A stretch of 45,250 nucleotides of DNA from Alphaproteobacteria bacterium (GTDB taxonomy: Bacteria; Pseudomonadota; Alphaproteobacteria; UBA2966), in assembly GCA_030740435.1 (NCBI GenBank), contig JASLXG010000151.1:1-45250 (forward strand). The letters run 5' to 3'. Position numbers and translations under genes: made by a program. Shown here one piece after another: positions 15,443 through 23,499 of this stretch. Below the pieces are notes generated by a model, which saw nothing but the letters and a program-made list of their open reading frames with translations, was not told the origin of the DNA and ran no database searches. Numbering within the stretch: the stretch's first letter is position 1; each line of letters starts with the position of its first letter.

Positions 15443-16324
15443 ATGAACCGTCCGGTCATCGTCACCTGCGCCGTGACCGGCGGCGGCGACACCGCCGACA
15501 AGTACGACGTGGTGCCGGTGACGCCGGCCGAAATCGCCGCCTCGGCGGTCGGGGCGGCCCAGGCCGGGGCGGCGGTGGTGCATATCCACGTGCGCGATCC
15601 CGAGACGGGCCGGCGCAGCATGGAACTCGCTCACTACCGCGAGACCATGGAGCGCATAAAGGACGCCGACCCGGACGTCATCATCAATCTTTCCACCGGT
15701 GCCGGCGGCCAGTTGATCTTCGACGATTCTGGCGGCACCGAACCCGATCCCGACAGTCTCTTCTGCACCGCCCAGGAGCGCGTCCGGCACATCGCCGAGC
15801 TCAAGCCCGACATCTGCAGCCTCGACATGGGCAGCCTGAACCGGCGCTTCGATCTCTTCGTCAACCTACCCCAGCACGTCGAGCTGATGGCCCGGGCCAT
15901 CATGGCAGCCGGCGTCAAGCCCGAGCTCGAAGTCTTCGATTCGGGCCACATCGCCATGACGCGAAGCTTGCTGGAACGCGGCGTCATCACCGACGAGCGC
16001 CCCTTCTTCCAGATCGTACTGGGCGCCGCCTGGGGCGCCGAGGCCACCACCGCGGCCATGCAGCACCTCTCCAGCCTGGTTCCCGCCAACGCCGTCTGGG
16101 CCGCCTTCGGCATCAGCCGCGCCCATTTCCCCATGGTGGCGCAAGCGCAGCTTCTGGGCGGCCACGTCCGCGTCGGCATCGAGGACAATCTTTATTTGGA
16201 GAAGGGCGTGGTGACGCCGAGCAACGCGGCGCTGGTGGAGAAAGCTGTCAATATCATCGAAATCCTCGGCGACCGCCCGGCCACGCCGGCCGAGGCGCGG
16301 GAGATATTGGAGTTGCCGATCTAA
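15443..16324 (+). CDS. Beta-keto acid cleavage enzyme (BKACE, DUF849)
   Basis: A 293-residue zinc-dependent TIM-barrel enzyme that condenses a beta-keto acid with acetyl-CoA to give acetoacetate and a new acyl-CoA; 3-keto-5-aminohexanoate and dehydrocarnitine cleavage are known examples. Zinc ligands are visible in VVHIHVRDP, and further family motifs in INLSTGAGG and HVRVGIEDN (conserved Glu). A GGGGGAAGGA ribosome site precedes the ATG. It follows the thiolase by 24 bp in the same direction, so acyl-CoA produced here could pass to the thiolase. The stop overlaps that of the opposing ThDP gene (CTAA). Substrate cannot be told from sequence; the BKACE family is broad. Confidence 0.9.
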   Translation: MNRPVIVTCAVTGGGDTADKYDVVPVTPAEIAASAVGAAQAGAAVVHIHVRDPETGRRSMELAHYRETMERIKDADPDVIINLSTGAGGQLIFDDSGGTEPDPDSLFCTAQERVRHIAELKPDICSLDMGSLNRRFDLFVNLPQHVELMARAIMAAGVKPELEVFDSGHIAMTRSLLERGVITDERPFFQIVLGAAWGAEATTAAMQHLSSLVPANAVWAAFGISRAHFPMVAQAQLLGGHVRVGIEDNLYLEKGVVTPSNAALVEKAVNIIEILGDRPATPAEAREILELPI

Positions 16325-18036
16325 CGCCGGCAGATGATGTTGACCAACGCCTGACGCCCCTCCCGGCGCACCACTTCGAGAGCGCGTTTAAGGGCGGCCG
16401 GCAGCTCGTTCGGGTCTTCGACCCGTTCCCCGTGGCCGTCGAAGGCGCGCACGATTTCCTCGAAGCGCGGCGACTGGCCCATGCCGACCATGGGGAAGTT
16501 GTCGGTCGTGACCGCCCAACCGTCGGGATGGACGTTGCGGGTGCTGTTCGACACTTCGTCCCAAGCACCATTGTTGAAGATGATCGTGAGGATCGGCAGG
16601 TCCGAGGCCCGCGCCACCTGGTGACAGGCGGTGGGCACGCTGAAAATATACGAGCCGTCGCCCAGCGTGGCGATCACGGTTTTGTCCGGGGCTCCGAGTT
16701 TGGCCCCAAGGGCCGCTCCGAATCCCCAGCCCAGGCCGCCGAAATGAGAGGCGCCCAGGTAGCTTCCCGCTTTCGGCGGCGGGGCATGGCGGAGATCCAA
16801 GGGGTACTCGTTGACCACGATGGTGTCCGGGCCCTGCAGCTCGCCCACACAGCGTGAGGCCCATTGGAAGCCGATCGGCAGGCGCTTGCTCTCGGCCCCT
16901 GCCGCCTTGTCCCAGGCCGCGCGCCGGGCGGCGTAGCGCTTGGCGAGGCGCTGGCGCCGCAGCCTCACGTCATCCTTGCCTGCGCGTCGCCTTACGGCCT
17001 TGGCCAGGGAATTAAGGGCCACCGTGGGGTCGGCGGCGATCGCCACATCGCAGCGGAAATTGCGGTTGGGATAGCGGGCAAAATGGGGGTCCGTGGCGAT
17101 ATGAACCACCCGGGTGCGGTCAGGCAGACTGAGGCGGGCGGGGAACCACGGTACGTCACACTCGAGAACCAGGATGGCATCGGCCTTGTCGATGTCGGGG
17201 TGGAGCTGCGAGCCAAACACGTAGCCGGCGTGACCATGGTGGGCGGCGGGAAAATTGACCTGCGTCGGACTGGCTTCCAGAACCTGCATTGCTCCGGCCT
17301 CGGCCAGCTTGACCAAGGCCGCCACCGCGCGGCTATCCTGGCCCGCTTCCGAAGCAATGACGAGAGGCCGCCGGGCCCGGGCAAGGATCTCGGCCGCCGC
17401 CTCGATATCCGCCGGATCGGGGAAAGCGCGGCCGGCCACTTGGCGCCGCGACGGCGAGGTGATCGTGATCTCCTGCAACGGCCGCGCGATAACATCCCGA
17501 GGCAGCGACAGGTAGACCGGACCGCGGGGCTCATCGAGGGCGAGCTCAAGGGCACGGTCGACGACCGCTTCCAGTTGCCCGGGATGGCGCAGTTCATAGT
17601 CCCACTTGAGGTATTCCCTCAGCATTCCCGCCTGGTCGAAGCTCTCCTGCGCCCATTGCACATGGATGTCGCGGGCTCCGGGCTGGCTGCCGTCATCCGT
17701 CAGCCCCGACCGGGCGGCCAGCACGATCATGGGTATTCGCGCCCGCGAGGCATTGATGATGGCGCCGGCCGCGTTGGCGGTGCCGGGGGTGGAATAGACG
17801 ATGGCGACCTGGGGCCGGCCGGTGGCGGCGTAGTAGCCGTGGGCCATGGCGATTGCCGCCTGTTCATGCGGCACCATCACCGGCCGCGGGGTCGACTTGC
17901 CCTCGGCCTCGAACTTGGCGAAGGCGTCGATGATCGAGGTAAAGGCGTTGCCGATGAGGCAATCCACCCCCCGCTCCCTGAGGATTTCGAGAAGGGCCTG
18001 CCCGACCGTTTCCACTTGAAGAGTTTTCGCTGCCAT
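16321..18036 (-). CDS. Thiamine-diphosphate-dependent enzyme, acetolactate synthase/benzoylformate decarboxylase type
   Basis: A 571-residue protein with the three ThDP-enzyme domains: PYR (1-170), central (about 195-330) and PP (about 375-545). Glu58 in VPHEQAAIAMAHGYY is the cofactor-activating glutamate, and LGDGSYIF...FNNGAW is the Mg/ThDP-binding GDG-NN motif. The family decarboxylates or ligates 2-keto acids. Glyoxylate carboligase is unlikely because that enzyme lacks the Glu. It is the last gene of the minus-strand arm behind TetR, 9 bp after the PuuD-like gene. With a CoA ligase and acyl-CoA dehydrogenase on the other arm, a role in carboxylic or aromatic acid breakdown is plausible but unproven. 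Confidence 0.85.
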   Translation of the reverse strand: MAAKTLQVETVGQALLEILRERGVDCLIGNAFTSIIDAFAKFEAEGKSTPRPVMVPHEQAAIAMAHGYYAATGRPQVAIVYSTPGTANAAGAIINASRARIPMIVLAARSGLTDDGSQPGARDIHVQWAQESFDQAGMLREYLKWDYELRHPGQLEAVVDRALELALDEPRGPVYLSLPRDVIARPLQEITITSPSRRQVAGRAFPDPADIEAAAEILARARRPLVIASEAGQDSRAVAALVKLAEAGAMQVLEASPTQVNFPAAHHGHAGYVFGSQLHPDIDKADAILVLECDVPWFPARLSLPDRTRVVHIATDPHFARYPNRNFRCDVAIAADPTVALNSLAKAVRRRAGKDDVRLRRQRLAKRYAARRAAWDKAAGAESKRLPIGFQWASRCVGELQGPDTIVVNEYPLDLRHAPPPKAGSYLGASHFGGLGWGFGAALGAKLGAPDKTVIATLGDGSYIFSVPTACHQVARASDLPILTIIFNNGAWDEVSNSTRNVHPDGWAVTTDNFPMVGMGQSPRFEEIVRAFDGHGERVEDPNELPAALKRALEVVRREGRQALVNIICRR

Positions 18037-18045
18037 TGGCTAGTC

Positions 18046-19200
18046 TCACTCCAGTCTTGCGCCTTGGTTCACCCAGCGCCCCAGCAGCTTGCGCTCGGCT
18101 GCCGTCATGCCGCTCTGGTGCCGGTTGGGCATGGTCAGGGAGTCGACGGCACGGGCCTTGATTCTGGCCGCATGCCGCTTGATGTCTTCCGGCCGGTCGA
18201 AGGCGATACCGGCCGCAAGGGGGCCGAAAGTACGGTCCGAGGGCACCGTCGAGTGACAGCTCAGGCAGCGCTCGATGACGATGCCGCGCACGGCGGCAAA
18301 TGATATGGCGTCTTCGCCCGCCGCCAGGCGGGGCGGCGGAACCGCCGATATCACGAAAGCGCCGAGGGCCAGTGCGGCAACGGGAGCCAGCGCCCGCTTG
18401 CCGGCCTTGCCCCCCACGACCACGTGCCGCAGCAGGACGAATGCCGCCGCCAAGAGGGCGATTATGAGCCAATTGAAATGATGGCCGTAGATCACCGGAT
18501 AGTGGTTGCCGAGCATCAGCACGACGGTGGGGAAAATCAGATAGCTGTTGTGCGTGGCGCGCATGCGGGCTTGCGGATCGATGCCTTGTGCTTCGCTCAT
18601 TTCTTTCAGGGCCGGCAGGATTCTGAACCAGACGTTGCCCATCATGATGGTGCCCAGGGTTGCGCCCAGCACGATGAAAACGGCCCGGCCCGAAAAGACC
18701 TGGGCCAGACCCCAGGCCAGCGCCACGAAAGCGGCGTACGAAACGGCTCCCGGCACAAGAGGCTGATCGGCCGGCGTGAGCCGCCAGCAGAGATCGTAGC
18801 AAACCCAGCCCAGGATCAACGGTGCGGCGATGAGTGCCGCTGCCACCAAGCCATCAAGCGGCTGTCCCTCAGCGCCGATGAGAAGGCCACCGCCGGGTAG
18901 TTGGGCGACCATAACGAGCAGCAGGATGCCGCTGACATAGGTCAGCGTGGTTTCGCGCTTGAACCAGGCGTGCGTCTTCACCAGCCCGTCGGGACCGAGC
19001 TTGAGCTTTTCCACCAGCAGGGAACCGGCCAGGTTGATGAGCCAGGGCTCGCCGTGCTCGCCCTTCGCCGCCCGCTCGGGACTTGCCAGGATGCGGTCGA
19101 GCCAAAGGAGGTAGAGCGAGCCGCCGATCCAGGATATCCCCGCCATGACGTGAAACCAGCGCAGTACGAGGTCAACCCAGTCGATAGCGTTCCAGACCAT
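18046..19200 (-). CDS. puuD: PuuD-like membrane urate hydroxylase homologue with C-terminal cytochrome c
   Basis: A 384-residue protein. About eight hydrophobic segments cover residues 10-290 and carry conserved His and Trp residues (WFHVMAGISWIGG, THAWFKRE, ATHNSYLIFP, NHYPVIYGHHFNW). A periplasmic monohaem cytochrome c follows, with CLSCH at 312-316 and a later Met (MPNRHQSGM) as likely axial ligand. This is the architecture of PuuD, a membrane oxidase that hydroxylates urate and passes electrons to cytochrome c. No other purine-catabolism gene (5-hydroxyisourate hydrolase, OHCU decarboxylase, allantoinase) is in the window. It sits in a TetR cluster with a hydrolase, a ThDP enzyme, a CoA ligase and an acyl-CoA dehydrogenase, so it may act on another substrate. 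Family assignment is firm; urate as substrate is not. Confidence 0.85.
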   Translation of the reverse strand: MVWNAIDWVDLVLRWFHVMAGISWIGGSLYLLWLDRILASPERAAKGEHGEPWLINLAGSLLVEKLKLGPDGLVKTHAWFKRETTLTYVSGILLLVMVAQLPGGGLLIGAEGQPLDGLVAAALIAAPLILGWVCYDLCWRLTPADQPLVPGAVSYAAFVALAWGLAQVFSGRAVFIVLGATLGTIMMGNVWFRILPALKEMSEAQGIDPQARMRATHNSYLIFPTVVLMLGNHYPVIYGHHFNWLIIALLAAAFVLLRHVVVGGKAGKRALAPVAALALGAFVISAVPPPRLAAGEDAISFAAVRGIVIERCLSCHSTVPSDRTFGPLAAGIAFDRPEDIKRHAARIKARAVDSLTMPNRHQSGMTAAERKLLGRWVNQGARLE

Positions 19201-19233
19201 TGCCGAACTCCTTTGCGCTAACCCGTATTCCGC

Positions 19234-20046
19234 TCACTGCCCGTGCTTCAAGAGAAATTCGCGAACCGTCGCGTCGAAAAGCTCGGGCTGCTCGAGGTTG
19301 ATCAGGTGACCGGCCCTGGGGATGACGACGAACTCCGCGCCTGGGATCCGATCGGCCATCCGCCGGCCCTTTTCCGGCTGCGTCAGGGGGTCGTTTTCGC
19401 CGTAGACAAGCAGGGTGGGCACATCGATCGAACCCAGCTCCTGACTTCGATCGAACATCGTCGTCACCTCGACCGTCTTGATGTAGCTCTCCTTGTGGAG
19501 CGCGGCGATACTGGCGACCAGGCGCCGGTACTGCGCCTCCGTGGCAAAGGGGCCGAGCAGCGATCGGGCGACCAGCGGAGCGATATCGGCCGGCTGCTTT
19601 CCCTCTTCGACCAAGGGCTTGCGGCGAAGGTCGATGAATCTTTGGCGCTCTTCGGGCGTGAAGTCCTGAAAGCTCGAATGTGTCGCGACCAGCGTCAGCG
19701 TTTTCACCCGCTCCGGGAACAGGGCGAAAAAGTCCTGGGCGATCCGGCCGCCCATGGACAAGCCGACGATATGGCCTTTGTCGACGTCGAAATGATCGAG
19801 CACACGGCCGAGGTCCCGCGCGAAGTCACTGAAGTCCAGAGGCCCGTCGTAGTCGTCGCTGGCGCCATAGCCCCGGGCGTCCCAGGCCGCGGTGTGAAAG
19901 TCGCGGGAAAAGGCTTCGACCTGTTCGGTCCAGTTGCTGCGGTTGCCGCCTATGCCATGCAGGAAGATCAGGAACTCACCTTCGCCCGCCCGATCGATGG
20001 CGATCGCAGGATCGGCGAAGAGGCGCTCCGTGACGATGCTAGCCAT
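19234..20046 (-). CDS. Alpha/beta hydrolase (3-oxoadipate enol-lactonase-like)
   Basis: A 270-residue alpha/beta-fold hydrolase. The oxyanion region is FLHGIGGNRSNW, the nucleophile Ser is in VGLSMGG, the acid is probably Asp in YGENDPLT, and the His is in RAGHLINLEQP. AWDARGYGASD and the overall length resemble enol-lactonases and C-C hydrolases of ring-cleavage pathways. The ATG at 20046 lies inside the end of the TetR gene (8 bp overlap), so the two are translated from one mRNA; the PuuD-like gene follows 33 bp later. It could open a lactone made after oxidation by its neighbours, but that is inference. Confidence 0.88.
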   Translation of the reverse strand: MASIVTERLFADPAIAIDRAGEGEFLIFLHGIGGNRSNWTEQVEAFSRDFHTAAWDARGYGASDDYDGPLDFSDFARDLGRVLDHFDVDKGHIVGLSMGGRIAQDFFALFPERVKTLTLVATHSSFQDFTPEERQRFIDLRRKPLVEEGKQPADIAPLVARSLLGPFATEAQYRRLVASIAALHKESYIKTVEVTTMFDRSQELGSIDVPTLLVYGENDPLTQPEKGRRMADRIPGAEFVVIPRAGHLINLEQPELFDATVREFLLKHGQ

Positions 20047-20665
20047 CGCAATCAGCCCCCGCGTTCGCAGGCGAGGGCACGACAATCAGGTCGACGAACT
20101 CGTGCAGCCGCCGCCGCCGTCTGGCCTTGGCCTCGCGCCGGACGATGGCTCCCTGCGAGAGATTGAGCGAATAAAGGAATATCGCCTTGGTCGTGGCTGC
20201 CTCGGGGGCAAGTCCCAGCTCGTCGAGAATGCCTTCGAGATAATTGATCCTCCTGGCATCGACCCGCTTCACGGCGGCCGCGGCCAAACGGTCATTGCGG
20301 GCCCAATGGCGGATCGCCAGTTCGGCCGAGAAATCGAACCGCTCGGAAAGTCCCTCTCGCAACAACGACAGGATGCGCTCGCGCGGCGTGCCTCCGGCGG
20401 CGTCGACACGCTCGATAATCGCCTGCGTGGCCTGGTATTCCCAATACTCCAGCAGGCCGCCGAGAAACGCCTTACGGTCCGTGAAATGCCAATAGAAACT
20501 GCCCTTCGTGACGCCGAGCCGGGCGCACATGGCATCGATGCGAATGGCGGCCGGACCGCCCTGGCCCAGCATGTCCATGCCGCCGGCCAGCCAGTCCTCT
20601 CGCAACAGCCGACCGTTTCGCCGGCCCGCTCGTCGTTGGGAATTTGCCCTGGCCGGGGCCGTCAT
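20039..20665 (-). CDS. TetR-family transcriptional regulator
   Basis: A 208-residue regulator. The N-terminal helix-turn-helix (about residues 17-62: IDAMCARLGVTKGSFYWHF, then KAFLGGLLEYWE) is a textbook TetR DNA-binding domain. The C-terminal ligand domain is not assignable. Two in-frame ATGs exist, at 20710 and 20665. The first would lie upstream of the likely transcription start within the inverted repeat at 20695-20724, so 20665 is preferred. The gene is divergent from the acyl-CoA dehydrogenase and heads the hydrolase/PuuD/ThDP arm. Auto-repression and control of both arms by an acyl-CoA or aromatic ligand is the usual pattern. Confidence 0.88.
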   Translation of the reverse strand: MTAPARANSQRRAGRRNGRLLREDWLAGGMDMLGQGGPAAIRIDAMCARLGVTKGSFYWHFTDRKAFLGGLLEYWEYQATQAIIERVDAAGGTPRERILSLLREGLSERFDFSAELAIRHWARNDRLAAAAVKRVDARRINYLEGILDELGLAPEAATTKAIFLYSLNLSQGAIVRREAKARRRRRLHEFVDLIVVPSPANAGADCDG

Positions 20666-20683
20666 CCTGGTGCGTTCCAAACC

Positions 20684-20725
20684 ATACCAAATAGTATTGA
20701 CAGTGTGCATCGGCCTAGTCAATAT
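20684..20725. promoter_or_regulatory. Overlapping divergent promoters with TetR-type inverted repeat
   Basis: TATTGAC (20695-20701) and GTCAATA (20718-20724) form a perfect inverted repeat 16 bp apart. On the plus strand TTGACA (20697) is followed after 17 bp by CAATAT (20720), a promoter for the acyl-CoA dehydrogenase. On the minus strand TTGACT (rc 20717-20722) is followed after 18 bp by AATACT (rc 20693-20698), a promoter for TetR. Each -35 overlaps the opposite -10, so one bound repressor could silence both. A second short repeat, ATAC-N6-GTAT, lies at 20684-20697. Confidence 0.6.
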
Positions 20726-20761
20726 GAGAAATGGGCAGTGGCAGATGAGGCTCCGATAAAC

Positions 20762-21907
20762 ATGACCCTGGGCATCCCGCGTACGGTCTATTCGCCTGAG
20801 CACGAGTTGTTTCGCGACACCGTCAGGCAGTTCCTCGAAGCGGAGGTCATGCCGCACTATTCGGACTGGGAAGACGAGGGCAGGACGCCGCCGGAAATCT
20901 GGCGGCGGGCGGGGGAGGTCGGGCTCTTGGGCACCAGCATTCCCGAGGCTTACGGCGGTGCCGAGGCGGGCTTTCTTTATGATGCCATCGTAATCGAGGA
21001 ACTGGGCCGTGCCGGTCTGGCGGCGCCGGCCTGGGACATGCATGCCCACATCGTGGCGCCCTTCATCGTCGAGTTCGGCAGCGACAGCCAGAAAAAGCAA
21101 TGGCTGCCGAAAATGGCGGCGGGTGAGGCCATAGCCAGTATCGGCCTGACCGAACCCAACGGCGGCAGCGATCTCCAGAACATCCGAACGATGGCCCGTC
21201 GCGACGGCGAGCACTACGTGATCAATGGCTCGAAGACCTTCATCACCAACGGCATCATCGGCGATCTCATACTGCTGGGGGCGCAAACCAGCCCGGGCAA
21301 GGGAGCCAAGGGCATCTCCTTGTTCCTCGTCGATACCACGACGCCGGGCTACAAAAGGGGACGAAATCTCAAGAAGATCGGCAACAAGGCCCAGGATACC
21401 GCCGAGCTCTTTTTCGAGGATATGCGGGTTCCGGCCGAGGCGATGCTGGGTTCCGAGGATGCGAGCTGGCGCATTCTGATGCATGGGCTGGCGCAGGAAA
21501 GACTGGTTGTGGCCGTCCGTTCGATGGTCATTTGCGAAACCGCGATTGCCCAAACGGTCGATTACACGAAGAACCGCAAGGCTTTCGGGCAGCATGTTTT
21601 CGAGTTCCAGAACACGCAGTTCAAGCTCGCCGAAGCGGCAACGGCGACGGTCGCGACCCGGCCCTTCGTCGACAAATGCATCGAGCTGCACGGCCGTGGC
21701 GAGTTGTCGGCGGAAACCGCGGCCATGGCGAAACTCTGGACCACGGAATTGCAGGATCAGATCCTCGACGACTGTCTTCAGCTCTTTGGCGGCAACGGAT
21801 ACATGTGGGAATACCCGATCGCCAGGGCCTGGGTGGACGCCAGGGTGCATCGTATCTATGCCGGTACCAATGAGATCATGAAATACATAATCGGCCGGGC
21901 CTTGTGA
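20762..21907 (+). CDS. Acyl-CoA dehydrogenase
   Basis: A 381-residue FAD enzyme that introduces the alpha,beta double bond into an acyl-CoA. Signature motifs are IGLTEPNGGSDLQNI (FAD/substrate loop), FITNGIIGDL, RKAFGQHVFEFQ, DDCLQLFGGNGYMWEYPIAR and VHRIYAGTNEIMKYII near the C-terminus. In the last motif the Glu of AGTNEIM is in the place of the usual catalytic base of short/medium-chain members. GAGG lies 11 bp before the ATG. Transcription probably starts at the TTGACA promoter at 20697 under TetR control. The CoA ligase gene starts inside its stop codon (GTGA), so acid activation and dehydrogenation are coupled. Confidence 0.92.
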   Translation: MTLGIPRTVYSPEHELFRDTVRQFLEAEVMPHYSDWEDEGRTPPEIWRRAGEVGLLGTSIPEAYGGAEAGFLYDAIVIEELGRAGLAAPAWDMHAHIVAPFIVEFGSDSQKKQWLPKMAAGEAIASIGLTEPNGGSDLQNIRTMARRDGEHYVINGSKTFITNGIIGDLILLGAQTSPGKGAKGISLFLVDTTTPGYKRGRNLKKIGNKAQDTAELFFEDMRVPAEAMLGSEDASWRILMHGLAQERLVVAVRSMVICETAIAQTVDYTKNRKAFGQHVFEFQNTQFKLAEAATATVATRPFVDKCIELHGRGELSAETAAMAKLWTTELQDQILDDCLQLFGGNGYMWEYPIARAWVDARVHRIYAGTNEIMKYIIGRAL

Positions 21908-23436
21908 TCCCATCGCTCGGTATCGCCGGGGTTTTCGAGCAGGCCTGCAGGTGGAAGGGTGAGCAGCCCTTTCTGCTGGACAGCTACGTTCGCTGGACGG
22001 GACGCGAGGCCTGGCGGCAGGCCCGGACCGTGGCCTCGGCACTGCGCGCCAAGGGCGTCGCAAAGGGCAGCGTCGTCGGCTTTTTCTGCCTGCCCTCGGC
22101 CCGTCATGCCGTGGCCTTCTTTGCCTGCCAGATGCTTGGCGCCGTTTGCTGCGCTTTGCACACCAAGGACACGGATTTACGGCTGCAAAAAGCGCTGGGG
22201 CGAATCGGCGCCGAGGTCCTGATCGGCGACAGCGACCAGTCTCGGCGGCTCTCCGGCATTGCCGGCGCCGCGGCCAAAGCGCCGCTGATCGTTCACCTCG
22301 ATCGGTCGCAGCCCGGGAGTGACGACCTGGCGGCTTCGGACGACATGGCGTCAAGCCTGGAAACCACCCCGATATCGCCAAACGATACCGCCGTCCTTTT
22401 CTTTTCCTCGGGCTCCACGGGCGATCCGAAGTGTGTTGTCCACAGCCAGAAGACCGTCCTGGAGACCGCATTCGCCGGCTCCCTCGTCTACGGCGTAAGC
22501 GATCCCTCGGACGGCGTCTCCATCCCCATGTCACCGTCGTTCGCCGCCTGGCTGCACACCGTGTTGCCCTTTGTCGCCCTGCGCGGAAAGATCTTCTTCC
22601 ACGATGCTTTCGACCCGCTCGACTACCTCGAGACGCTGGCCGCCGAAGGCATGACGGTTGCGGCCCTGGTTCCCAGCGTTTGGAACATGGTGCTGGGCCA
22701 GGAGTTCTCCGGCGATATGACCCGCCTGCGGATGGCCTTTTATTCCGGCGAAAAAGGCTCGACGAAATTGATTCGGGAACTGGCGGCCTTCGCGCCAGCG
22801 GTGCGCACGGCCTATCTCGCCACGGAGGGCGGCTGCGCGGCGGGCATCGTGGCGCCCCACGAGGTGCTTGTGGGCAGGGATCTTCCGACGGCGGTGGGAC
22901 AACCGATCCCCGGCGCCGACCTCAAATTGATCGATCCCGAGGGCGGTTTCGACGATGTCGTGGCCCCTGGCCAAACCGGCGAGGTCGCCATCAGCGGTGG
23001 CTCCTTGGCGCTTGGCTACCTGGGCGACGACCTTCTCACGCGCGCGCAGTTTCACGACGGCTGGTGGCGATCGGGTGATCTTGGGGTTCTCGACGAGCAG
23101 GGTCTGCTGACCATCCGGGGACGCAAGGACAACAGGATCAACACCGGCGGCATCAAGGTCCATGCCGAGGAAATCGAGAACGTGTTGCTCTCTCATCCGG
23201 CCGTCCGCGGTGCCGCGGTCATCGGCGCCGAGGATGCGGAATTTGGCCAACGCATCGAGGCCCATCTCGTCGTCGACGACGCCAGCGTCACGCCATCGGA
23301 CGTTCTCAGCTATTGCGAAAGATCAAGGATGCTGCCCAGGGCGCTGCTGCCCAAGGCCATTCATTTCCATCCCGAACTGCCGACCAGCCCGACTGGCAAG
23401 CTCTATAGAAAAGGCTTGAGCAAGTCCGAAGCCTAG
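21904..23436 (+). CDS. AMP-forming acyl-CoA synthetase/CoA ligase
   Basis: A 510-residue member of the ANL adenylating superfamily that makes an acyl-CoA from a carboxylic acid, ATP and CoA. The phosphate loop is LFFSSGSTGDPKCVVHSQ, the middle motif YLATEGG, and the hinge and C-domain GWWRSGDLG...IRGRKDNRINTGGIKVHAEEIE. The catalytic Lys is in SPTGKLYRKG at the C-terminus. The start is GTG overlapping the dehydrogenase stop. The order dehydrogenase-ligase and the TetR control suggest catabolism of one particular acid. The substrate pocket cannot be read reliably, so the acid is unknown. Confidence 0.92.
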   Translation: MIPSLGIAGVFEQACRWKGEQPFLLDSYVRWTGREAWRQARTVASALRAKGVAKGSVVGFFCLPSARHAVAFFACQMLGAVCCALHTKDTDLRLQKALGRIGAEVLIGDSDQSRRLSGIAGAAAKAPLIVHLDRSQPGSDDLAASDDMASSLETTPISPNDTAVLFFSSGSTGDPKCVVHSQKTVLETAFAGSLVYGVSDPSDGVSIPMSPSFAAWLHTVLPFVALRGKIFFHDAFDPLDYLETLAAEGMTVAALVPSVWNMVLGQEFSGDMTRLRMAFYSGEKGSTKLIRELAAFAPAVRTAYLATEGGCAAGIVAPHEVLVGRDLPTAVGQPIPGADLKLIDPEGGFDDVVAPGQTGEVAISGGSLALGYLGDDLLTRAQFHDGWWRSGDLGVLDEQGLLTIRGRKDNRINTGGIKVHAEEIENVLLSHPAVRGAAVIGAEDAEFGQRIEAHLVVDDASVTPSDVLSYCERSRMLPRALLPKAIHFHPELPTSPTGKLYRKGLSKSEA

Positions 23437-23478
23437 CCCGCATTTCTCGCCGGGTCACGGCCCGGATATTTCAAAACC

Positions 23479-23499
23479 GGTCCCTATTCTCCCGAATTA
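23479..23499. repeat. Degenerate copy of the GGTCCCTGTCCCC repeat
   Basis: The stretch from 23479 starts GGTCCCTATTCTCCCGAATT, close to the three GGTCCCTGTCCCCGAA-type copies at 31522-31639. It covers the stop codon of the GST gene. A weaker match (GTGTCCCCGGAA) lies at 24140-24151 upstream of the same gene, so the GST is bordered on both sides. Confidence 0.4.

Noticed and set aside
14210-15790. Long open frames antisense to the thiolase, flavoprotein and ThDP genes
   Set aside because: They mirror the coding strand, have no conserved motifs or ribosome sites and are expected in GC-rich DNA.
16321-18036. Glyoxylate carboligase linking PuuD to purine catabolism
   Set aside because: The ThDP-activating Glu58 is present, whereas glyoxylate carboligase lacks it, and no allantoin genes are found.
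20666-20710. TetR start at the upstream ATG (20710)
   Set aside because: It would lie before the likely transcription start and inside the inverted repeat; 20665 begins the usual N-terminus.
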